Assembly: GCA_017745015.1 (NCBI GenBank)
Contig: JAGIAF010000168.1
Location: 1 to 7,761, forward strand
DNA: 7,761 nucleotides
DNA from: Bdellovibrio sp.
Lineage (GTDB): Bacteria > Bdellovibrionota > Bdellovibrionia > Bdellovibrionales > Bdellovibrionaceae
Direction: 5' to 3'
The first letter of the stretch is position 1; each line of letters opens with the position of its first letter. Below, piece after piece: positions 1-5,682 of the stretch. A model generated the notes under the pieces. That model searched no databases. It was not told the DNA's origin and saw only the letters and a list, made by a program, of their open reading frames with translations. A program made the position numbers and the translations under genes.

Positions 1-741
1 TTGCTGGGGATAGCCATTCCCAGCCCAAGATTCATGGTGCTCAAAGCAAGCTGCTTTGATGGCGTCGGAAATATTCGGATGGTTATTTAAAATCACAAGA
101 CCGTATTGGGGATGCATTTTCATTTGCTCCCACTCGGCGTCAGAAAGGCCGCCCTTTTTGCACAGGATGTCCAGGCTGACGTTGCGTTTACCGATGTCGT
201 GGAAAAGCGCACCTACGCCCAGCTCTTCAAGATCTTTCGGGTTGTAGCCCAAGGCCTTACCCAAACCTAAAGAGTAGATGCTTACGTCTAAAGAGTGATT
301 GTAAGTGTAGAAGTCATGGCCTGAGAGGGAAATCATAAAGCCCATCGCTTCTGGAGCATTCTCCATCAAGTCGATGAAGTCAGTGATGATGGGGCGAGAT
401 TCATCCAGGGCTTTGTTCACATCAGGATTTTCAAAAAGATCTTCCATCAATGCGACAGAGGATTCTCTTAAGATCTTTGCTTTCGCAAAAGGATCCAGAA
501 GGTTTGAATTCATCTCTTCTTTAACCCAGTCGCGATAAGTTTGCTTGTCCTCATCGCGAACAAAGAAAGAGTCTCCCGTATCACGAGAGTGCAGGCGTTC
601 AATTTTACCGTCGGAGAGCTTGTCTCCAGCGCGGAGGTACAGGATGTGCTTATTATCCACCAAAATAAAAATATCAAAGCTTGTCACTTTGTCAGGACGG
701 ATCGTACTCAGGCGGATTCTGAAATAATTGGAAGACTCCAT
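1..741 (-). CDS. HD-GYP domain phosphodiesterase, C-terminal part beyond window
   Basis: The minus-strand frame is open from an ATG at 741 to the window edge (247 codons), so the C-terminus is missing. Residues 1 to about 130 form an N-terminal region without a motif I can name, starting MESSNYFRIRLSTIRPDKV. The HD-GYP domain begins near residue 140: H149 in YNHSLDV, the metal-binding HDIGK at 181-185, H210 and H221, then HHESWAGNGYP at 235-245. Known family members hydrolyse cyclic di-GMP, or related dinucleotides, in the cytoplasm using a two- or three-iron centre, and no signal peptide or membrane segment is visible here. The signature usually reads HHExxDGxGYP; here the Asp is Ala (A240), which may alter specificity or activity. 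An in-frame ATG at 765 would add eight residues, and neither start has a good ribosome binding site; I chose 741 because the recognisable protein begins there. It is divergent from recG. Family assignment is firm; substrate and activity are inferred. Confidence 0.9.
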   Translation of the reverse strand, partial: MESSNYFRIRLSTIRPDKVTSFDIFILVDNKHILYLRAGDKLSDGKIERLHSRDTGDSFFVRDEDKQTYRDWVKEEMNSNLLDPFAKAKILRESSVALMEDLFENPDVNKALDESRPIITDFIDLMENAPEAMGFMISLSGHDFYTYNHSLDVSIYSLGLGKALGYNPKDLEELGVGALFHDIGKRNVSLDILCKKGGLSDAEWEQMKMHPQYGLVILNNHPNISDAIKAACFEHHESWAGNGYPQQ

Positions 742-750
742 AGGGAAATT

Positions 751-780
751 CTGCCATGAATACATTGACTTAGGTATAAA
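751..780 (+). promoter_or_regulatory. Alternative candidate recG promoter
   Basis: CTGCCA at 751-756 (four of six bases of the -35 consensus), an 18-bp spacer and TATAAA at 775-780 (five of six bases of the -10 consensus) would start transcription near 787. That leaves a leader of about 14 bases without a ribosome binding site. It overlaps the other candidate pair and the start region of the divergent HD-GYP gene, so the two genes probably share this short control region. No convincing minus-strand promoter was found. Confidence 0.25.
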
Positions 781-792
781 ATCCGCAATACT
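765..792 (+). promoter_or_regulatory. Candidate recG promoter giving a leaderless transcript
   Basis: TTGACT at 765-770 matches five of six bases of the sigma-70 -35 box. After 16 bp, AATACT at 787-792 matches four of six bases of the -10 box. Transcription would start near 799-801, essentially on the recG ATG. This would fit the absence of any Shine-Dalgarno sequence before that ATG. The call rests on pattern matching alone and competes with the element pair at 751-780. Confidence 0.3.
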
Positions 793-800
793 GACCAAGT

Positions 801-2888
801 ATGGCCCTTCGTCTAGATTCACAAATTATGTACCTAAAAGGAGTGGGTCCCAAGCTCGGGGATCTCTTCGCGCGCAAAGGTCTAAAAACCTTAAGAGATC
901 TCGTTGAGTTCTATCCGCGTGCCTATGAAGATCAGAGGGCCGCTCGCAACATTGCCAGTCTCAAACCGAACGATATCGTCAGTATCAAAGCGACAGTTGC
1001 ATCTGTTCATAGTGTCAATATGGGACGTTCAACGCGCAAAATGTATGATGTTGTTTTGCGTGATGCCTCTGGACAAATTCACTGTAAATACTTTCGTGTC
1101 CCATACAAAGGATACTTTGAGCGTTTCAAACCATTCAGTGAAGTGCGTGTTGTCGGCAAAGTTATTGAATATCGTGGTCGCATTGAGTTTCATCATCCCG
1201 ACATTCGTGACATCGAGCCCGATGAAGAAAATCAAGATGCGTTGATTCCTCTGTATACAGAAATCGAAGGTCTTGCCACAGCGAAGATTATGAAGCTTGT
1301 GCGCGCAGCTTTAACACAAATCGAAAATTGGCCTGAAGAAGCTCTGCCAAAGTGGATGCGTGATAAATATGAATTGAAGCCTCGGAAAGAGGCATTGCTT
1401 GAAATGCACAATCCGGATCCGAATAAGGCTTCCGACTATGTGGAATTTAAAACTCCGGCGCAACGCCGTTTGATTTTTGAAGAGTTCTTTTGGTTGGAAT
1501 TGTATTTGGCCGCTCGTAAAACGGGTTTTCAAAAAGAAGGCGCTCCACAAATTCAAAATGCGGGAACCAGACTTACAGCTCTGGAAGGTAAATTGCCATT
1601 CCAGATGACGGGCGCACAAAAAAGAGTTTTTGCTGAAATCAAAGCGGATCTTGAAAAGCCTCACCCCATGCATCGGCTGGTGCAAGGAGACGTGGGCAGT
1701 GGAAAGACGCTGGTTTGTTTCTTGGCGGCTCTTTATGCCTCAGAGAGTGGTTATCAGACGTGTTTGATGGCGCCGACAGAGATCTTGGCGGAGCAACACT
1801 ATAAAAATGCGGTTAAACTTTTAGAGCCACTGGGGCTCCGAGTTTCTTTGCTCGTTGGAAAAACCAAAACAGCGGAACGACGCGAAGTTCTTGCGGACCT
1901 TGAGGCCGGCAATGTCGACTTGATCATCGGTACTCATGCGTTGATTGAAGACGAAGTGAAATTCACGAACTTGGGACTTGCCATCATCGACGAACAACAT
2001 CGGTTCGGTGTTGAACAGCGTGGAATTCTTAAGAACAAAGGAAACTCACCGCACTTTTTGGTGATGACGGCAACACCGATTCCAAGAACACTGGCCATGA
2101 CTGTCTATGGTGATCTTGATGTTTCCATCATTGATGAAATGCCAGCGGGTCGCAGTCCGATTCAGACTCGCGCAATTTTTGAAAACAAACGCCCTCAAGC
2201 TCTGCAGTTTATGCTGGAGCAATTGCAAAAAGGTCGTCAGGCCTATTTCGTCTATCCCTTGGTAGAAGAGTCTGAAAAGATTGACTTGAAAAATGCCGTG
2301 GAAGAGTTTGAAAAACTGAAGGCCCAGTATCCGACAATTAAATTCGGTTTGCTTCATGGAAAAATGAAGCCTGATGAAAAAGATCAGGTCATGACTCAAT
2401 TCCGTCGCCACGAAATTCAAGTTCTGGTTTCCACAACGGTGATCGAGGTCGGCGTCGATGTTCCGAACGCGAACATCATGATCATCGAACATGCGGAGCG
2501 CTTTGGTTTATCGCAGCTCCATCAGTTGCGGGGGCGTGTGGGCCGGGGAGAGCACAAGTCTTTCTGTATTTTGATCATGGGCTATGCTGTGTCTGAAGAA
2601 GGCAAGCAGCGCACAGAGATGATGGAAAAGACTTCCGACGGTTTTAAAATTTCAGAGTTTGACCTTGAAATGCGTGGCCCGGGTGAGTTTATGGGGACGC
2701 GCCAATCGGGTTTAACGGGCTTTAAAATGGCGAACCTTATTCGTGATATGGCGATCCTTCAACAGGCCCGTGAAGCGGCTTTTGAGGTTCTCAAAAAAGA
2801 TCCGAAGCTTTCTTTCCAAGATAACAAAGGATTGCGTGACGAGCTCCTGCGCGAGCACGGTCCTGCCGCACTCGCAGGGATTGCTTAG
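801..2888 (+). CDS. recG: ATP-dependent DNA helicase RecG
   Basis: This is a complete 695-residue RecG, close to the roughly 690 residues usual for the family. RecG is a cytoplasmic double-stranded DNA translocase that reverses stalled replication forks and branch-migrates Holliday junctions and D- or R-loops. The order of parts is typical. A helix-hairpin-like segment with GVGPKLG lies at about residues 14-20. An OB-fold wedge domain covers roughly 50-140. Walker A is GDVGSGKT at 296-303, motif II is DEQH at 397-400 followed by RFGVEQ, and motif III is TATPIPRT at 423-430. The second RecA-like lobe has LHGKM near 518-522, TTVIEVGVDVPN near 545-556 and LRGRVGRG at 576-583. The C-terminal translocation motif includes FDLEMRGPGEFMGTRQSG at about 620-637. 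The start at 801 preserves the expected N-terminus but has no Shine-Dalgarno sequence; a downstream ATG at 828 would trim a conserved segment. No key residue is missing. The stop overlaps the stop of the convergent neighbour by 4 bp. Confidence 0.98.
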   Translation: MALRLDSQIMYLKGVGPKLGDLFARKGLKTLRDLVEFYPRAYEDQRAARNIASLKPNDIVSIKATVASVHSVNMGRSTRKMYDVVLRDASGQIHCKYFRVPYKGYFERFKPFSEVRVVGKVIEYRGRIEFHHPDIRDIEPDEENQDALIPLYTEIEGLATAKIMKLVRAALTQIENWPEEALPKWMRDKYELKPRKEALLEMHNPDPNKASDYVEFKTPAQRRLIFEEFFWLELYLAARKTGFQKEGAPQIQNAGTRLTALEGKLPFQMTGAQKRVFAEIKADLEKPHPMHRLVQGDVGSGKTLVCFLAALYASESGYQTCLMAPTEILAEQHYKNAVKLLEPLGLRVSLLVGKTKTAERREVLADLEAGNVDLIIGTHALIEDEVKFTNLGLAIIDEQHRFGVEQRGILKNKGNSPHFLVMTATPIPRTLAMTVYGDLDVSIIDEMPAGRSPIQTRAIFENKRPQALQFMLEQLQKGRQAYFVYPLVEESEKIDLKNAVEEFEKLKAQYPTIKFGLLHGKMKPDEKDQVMTQFRRHEIQVLVSTTVIEVGVDVPNANIMIIEHAERFGLSQLHQLRGRVGRGEHKSFCILIMGYAVSEEGKQRTEMMEKTSDGFKISEFDLEMRGPGEFMGTRQSGLTGFKMANLIRDMAILQQAREAAFEVLKKDPKLSFQDNKGLRDELLREHGPAALAGIA
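2846..2878. other. Imperfect hairpin in the recG 3' end
   Basis: CCTGCGCGAG at 2846-2855 can pair with CTCGCAGG at 2871-2878, leaving a 2-base bulge and a 15-base loop. It lies within the last codons of recG, just before the point where the two convergent genes meet. No T-run follows on either strand, so it is not a classical intrinsic terminator. It could slow or stop polymerases arriving from either side, or be a chance product of codon choice. Confidence 0.25.
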
Positions 2889-4957
2889 AGGAATACGGCC
2901 TGGCAGCTTGGCGCCAAAATAACGGGTGCCTTGTGCAGTACTGGTTCTGGATTCTTATTGAAGATATGATCCAAACCCAACTTAATCACGTCTGCATGAG
3001 AGAGCTTACCCTCAATAATCAAACGGCGATACATTTCAATCGGATGTTTGCTCGCGTATTCTTTAACTAAGGAAGACACAGTTAAATTGCTGCCGCTGTT
3101 TTCTAAGAGTTTATCCAGAATTTTTAAGCCCCGATTCAAGTTGATAAAGTCATAAGGCAGGCGCAACCCTTGATTCATTAAAAACTTTGTCCAGCTATCC
3201 ACACTAAGGTCGTCGGCGGTTAACTTGGTCAAGTTCGATAAGCGTGCGTTTACTAAGGTGCGAAGCTGTGTTTCGTTGATTTGATTCGTATCTTTATTGC
3301 TAAATCCCCAGAATGAATTTGCAATCATATCGGCACGATTCAGCTCAATACCCACTCCTAAGATTAATATTTGCTTTTGCATTTGCGGAGAAATCACGCC
3401 ACCCATTCCAAAATCTAGAATGTTTACAACAATCTTCTCGTCAGTCAGGCGAATCATGAAGTTTCCTTGATGCAAATCGGAATGGTAAAAACCACTGCCG
3501 AACATCAACTCTGTTCCCCAGAGGCTCGCGAGAGCCTCCGCGACGCCTTTTTTAAGTTCGGGAGCAAGGTGTTGCCAAGTTGCCGCCTCTTTATCAAGTT
3601 TAGCTCCCAAAACCATTTCTTGAGTCATAAATTTGGAGTCTTTGTTTTTAGGATCGAAAATACCCGGCACATGGAATTCGATGTCATTCTTGTAGCCTGG
3701 TGTCTTCATAAAGACAGTTTTGTTATAGGCTTTCGCTGCAATTTTCTGACGAACAATTGTGTCTGATTGGCTGAGCTCGGCGGTGACCGTGGCAGTGATA
3801 TCAGAGACCAGAGGCGCAAGCTTCGGAAAGCCTTCTTTTTCAAGAATTGGGTTGGCATCAATGATCGTTGCCACTTCTGCCAAGATCCGTGCATCTTCTT
3901 GCACGCGTTTTTCAATTTCAGGTTTGATGAACCTTACGACGACATTTTCACGTCTTTCATGGACGGAGATTTTTGCGCGGTGGACTTGAGCCATCGTGCC
4001 CACACCCAAAGGTTTTTTGTCGAATGAAAGAATGCGATAATTGCCTTTTTCGCTGTCCAGAAGTTCCTGCACCTGAATCGAGGAAACGGGGCGGACGGAG
4101 TCTTCTAGTGTTTTGAAAACCTTCAGCATCTCGGGATTCAATTCGCCTTGTCGTGCGACAACTTGCAGGAGTTTTTGCAATTGCGGGCCGGAGTTTTGAA
4201 CCATGATTTCAAACTTTTTCATGTCATTCGCAAATAGATCACCACTCAAATATGACGAAACGATCAGTTTTTTGGAAGCTGAAGAAAGGCGGGCGAAATA
4301 CTCAGAAAACAGAGTCTGCAGTACGATGCGCGTCGGAGCATCCGCTGTTTTCCCAAGTTCAGAGGTCGCAATTTTTTCTCCAATATGATCAAACTCCTGC
4401 ATTTTCTCGGCAAAGAGAGTGTCATTTGCTTGAAGCAACAAAGTTTTCGCGGCGGATCTGTTTGTCAAAATCTTGGAGGAATTGAACATGAGGTGCTTGG
4501 TAAGGTCAGTCATCTCTTGAGCGGACTTGCCTTGCGTAGCGAGCGCTTTTAGCTGTTCTAGTTGCCATTTCAGGTAGCGGTCGATCTGAGATTGAACGCG
4601 AGGACTGTCGGATTTAAATGTTGGTAAACCTTTGGCGCCTTGTTGTTCGAGAAGTTGCAAATCTAAGGCGACGCTTTGGGTGTTCGGCCACTCGCCACGG
4701 AAAGCTTTTAGGAATTGTTCGAAGTTTTGAACCTTCACCACACGAGGGGGAAGGTGGGTGCCTTGTTGAAGGTAATTTTCGGCGCGATCAAGATAAGCGT
4801 CTTTGATTTCCGGAGTTTCACCATTAGCCAGAAGAGCATAGGTCATCGCCACTCGTTGTTCAAAAGATAAGTATAGCTTCTGAGCTCCCGTCGCCCCTGC
4901 AGACAGCGAGACCAACAGAGTGAGGAGGAACATGAGTGGTTTGAACAAGTGTCTCAT
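2885..4957 (-). CDS. Exported ABC1/UbiB-family atypical kinase homologue
   Basis: I place the start at the ATG at 4957, giving 690 residues. It has AGGGAG nine bases upstream and gives a clean signal peptide: basic MRHLFK, a hydrophobic run, then SAGATGA with likely cleavage before QKLYLS. An upstream in-frame ATG at 5056 would bury that signal. Residues 25 to about 250 are mostly helical-looking and unrecognised. The ABC1 domain follows. KLLQ at 262-265 stands where the family has KxGQ, and PLGVGTMAQVHRA at 316-328 stands where it has the Ala-rich loop and QVH. VVVRF has Arg342 in place of the usual Lys. HSDLHQGN at 492-499 has D494 and N499, and DFG is at 515-517. Known relatives (UbiB, Coq8/ADCK) are cytoplasmic or mitochondrial and act in ubiquinone synthesis or lipid handling. 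Export and the altered loop make that role doubtful. The C-terminal tail has no recognised domain. Family membership is firm; function is unknown. Confidence 0.88.
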   Translation of the reverse strand: MRHLFKPLMFLLTLLVSLSAGATGAQKLYLSFEQRVAMTYALLANGETPEIKDAYLDRAENYLQQGTHLPPRVVKVQNFEQFLKAFRGEWPNTQSVALDLQLLEQQGAKGLPTFKSDSPRVQSQIDRYLKWQLEQLKALATQGKSAQEMTDLTKHLMFNSSKILTNRSAAKTLLLQANDTLFAEKMQEFDHIGEKIATSELGKTADAPTRIVLQTLFSEYFARLSSASKKLIVSSYLSGDLFANDMKKFEIMVQNSGPQLQKLLQVVARQGELNPEMLKVFKTLEDSVRPVSSIQVQELLDSEKGNYRILSFDKKPLGVGTMAQVHRAKISVHERRENVVVRFIKPEIEKRVQEDARILAEVATIIDANPILEKEGFPKLAPLVSDITATVTAELSQSDTIVRQKIAAKAYNKTVFMKTPGYKNDIEFHVPGIFDPKNKDSKFMTQEMVLGAKLDKEAATWQHLAPELKKGVAEALASLWGTELMFGSGFYHSDLHQGNFMIRLTDEKIVVNILDFGMGGVISPQMQKQILILGVGIELNRADMIANSFWGFSNKDTNQINETQLRTLVNARLSNLTKLTADDLSVDSWTKFLMNQGLRLPYDFINLNRGLKILDKLLENSGSNLTVSSLVKEYASKHPIEMYRRLIIEGKLSHADVIKLGLDHIFNKNPEPVLHKAPVILAPSCQAVFL

Positions 4958-4966
4958 TTTAAAACA

Positions 4967-4972
4967 CTCCCT
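4967..4972 (-). promoter_or_regulatory. Ribosome binding site deciding the start at 4957
   Basis: On the minus strand AGGGAG lies nine bases before the ATG at 4957. The longer frame from 5056, and an intermediate ATG at 4996, have no comparable site. The site and the signal peptide together fix the start. Confidence 0.65.
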
Positions 4973-5121
4973 AAAAAGAGGAGCCCTTGGCTTCATGAGT
5001 TGCAGAGTTTGCGCCAATACGAGGAACAAAGTGAGCGGAGATGACGGTGAGTTCAACGTTCAGGGTGCGGAAAATTGGCAGTCACCGGGGAGATGTTTAT
5101 GATTTGCAACGATGCGTAAAG

Positions 5122-5138
5122 TTTAAGTGTTACTTAAA
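5122..5138. repeat. Perfect 17-bp inverted repeat, possible operator
   Basis: TTTAAGT at 5122-5128 and ACTTAAA at 5132-5138 are exact reverse complements separated by GTT. The repeat sits in the 254-bp divergent region between the ABC1-like gene (start 4957) and the secreted-protein gene (start 5212), so a bound repressor could act on either. TTGCAA at 5104-5109 could be a -35 box whose -10 position (about 5127-5133) falls inside the repeat, the classical place for an operator. The arms are AT-rich, so chance is possible. The rest of 4958-5211 shows no gene; only weak promoter-like matches were seen. Confidence 0.4.
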
Positions 5139-5155
5139 AGGGTCAAAACTTTGTG

Positions 5156-5184
5156 TTGCTCTGTGGAACATTTGTTCTTATCCT
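5156..5184 (+). promoter_or_regulatory. Candidate promoter of the secreted-protein gene
   Basis: TTGCTC at 5156-5161 and TATCCT at 5179-5184 are separated by 17 bp and match three and four bases of the sigma-70 hexamers. Transcription would begin near 5191, just before the ribosome binding site. The match is weak, and the pair beginning at TTGCAA (5104) is an alternative. Confidence 0.25.
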
Positions 5185-5197
5185 TTTTTAAAGACAC

Positions 5198-5202
5198 AAG
5201 GA
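5198..5202 (+). promoter_or_regulatory. Ribosome binding site for the gene at 5212
   Basis: AAGGA lies nine bases before the ATG at 5212. This decides for that start over the upstream in-frame ATG at 5041, which has no such site and would place a Cys-rich, non-hydrophobic leader before the signal peptide. Confidence 0.6.
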
Positions 5203-5211
5203 TGTGTTCAC

Positions 5212-5619
5212 ATGAAAAAGAATGTTCTCAGCACGGTTGCTGTTTCTCTTTTGTTTTCTATTTCGTCTCTAGCAGCAGTACCGTCATATAAAGTTAATAT
5301 GCGCGTTGGCCTAAAAGGTCAGGCTCCTCTTTCTATTAATACCGTCGCAAAATCAGGTAAGAAAGCTTACATCAGCGAGTTTTCTGACGATGGACAAAAT
5401 GAAACGATCGTGGAAGTTTTCGCTAAGAAAGCTCAGCAAAACCGTCGTGACGGTTTGTACATGGATGTCACTGTGACAAAACGTGTGCGTGGACAAAAGA
5501 AAACTCAAGAGCGCGCTCAAATCTTCGCTCCTGAGAACCAAGAGATGGAAATTGGCGTCGGAGCGAAAGGTCGCACTGCTGGCAATTTGTCTTTGGCAGT
5601 CATGGCGCATCAACTGTAA
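5212..5619 (+). CDS. Small secreted basic protein of unknown function
   Basis: The protein has 135 residues. It starts with a good Sec signal peptide: MKKN, a hydrophobic stretch to about residue 20, and SSLAA with likely cleavage before VPSYKV. The mature part of about 113 residues has no cysteine. It carries roughly 18 Lys/Arg against 11 Asp/Glu, and shows alternating hydrophobic and polar residues in several runs (YKVNMRVGL, AYISEF, ETIVEVFA, LYMDVTVTKRV, MEIGVGA, LSLAVMA). That pattern suggests a small all-beta periplasmic or extracellular protein. There is no lipobox Cys and no membrane segment after the signal. I do not recognise the family. The subtilase gene follows 63 bp downstream on the same strand, so the two may be partly co-transcribed, but that gene has promoter-like elements of its own and no functional link can be claimed. 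The start at 5212 is supported by AAGGA and by the signal peptide. Confidence 0.85.
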   Translation: MKKNVLSTVAVSLLFSISSLAAVPSYKVNMRVGLKGQAPLSINTVAKSGKKAYISEFSDDGQNETIVEVFAKKAQQNRRDGLYMDVTVTKRVRGQKKTQERAQIFAPENQEMEIGVGAKGRTAGNLSLAVMAHQL

Positions 5620-5631
5620 CAAGAAAGCAAA

Positions 5632-5660
5632 TTGCAAGCGCATCGAAGCCATGTTGTGAT
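5632..5660 (+). promoter_or_regulatory. Candidate promoter of the subtilase gene
   Basis: TTGCAA at 5632-5637, a 17-bp spacer and TGTGAT at 5655-5660 each match four of six bases of the sigma-70 boxes. Transcription would start near 5667, about 16 bases before the ATG and just ahead of the ribosome binding site. No terminator precedes it, so read-through from the upstream gene is also possible. Confidence 0.35.
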
Positions 5661-5671
5661 TTTCTCTATCT

Positions 5672-5677
5672 AGGAGG
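5672..5677 (+). promoter_or_regulatory. Strong ribosome binding site of the subtilase gene
   Basis: AGGAGG at 5672-5677, extended to AGGAGGG, lies five bases before the ATG at 5683. It is the strongest Shine-Dalgarno match in the window and fixes the protease start. High translation is implied but not shown. Confidence 0.8.
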
Positions 5678-5682
5678 GAATT

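Noticed and set aside
541..759. Plus-strand frames opposite the HD-GYP gene
   Set aside because: They have no motif or ribosome binding site and lie antisense to a frame with firm HD-GYP motifs; they are shadows.
2046..2492. 148-residue minus-strand frame inside recG
   Set aside because: It is antisense to the conserved helicase motifs, with a composition typical of a reversed coding frame and no start signal.
4980..4996. AGCC-AAG-GGCT hairpin followed by CTCTTTTT upstream of the ABC1-like start
   Set aside because: The stem is only four to five base pairs, too weak to call an attenuator or terminator, and it may simply be leader sequence.
4958..5056. Longer start for the ABC1-like protein (723 residues from ATG 5056)
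   Set aside because: The extra 33 residues would place the signal peptide internally, and AGGGAG clearly serves the ATG at 4957.
5041..5211. Longer start for the small secreted protein (192 residues from ATG 5041)
   Set aside because: It lacks a ribosome binding site, places a charged Cys-containing stretch before an obvious signal peptide, and runs through the likely promoter and the inverted repeat.
5601..5653. CATGGC ... GCCATG inverted repeat around the end of the small secreted-protein gene, with a GCGCATC direct repeat
   Set aside because: The 6-bp arms are separated by over 40 bases and no proper T-run follows, so it does not support a terminator; it is probably chance.
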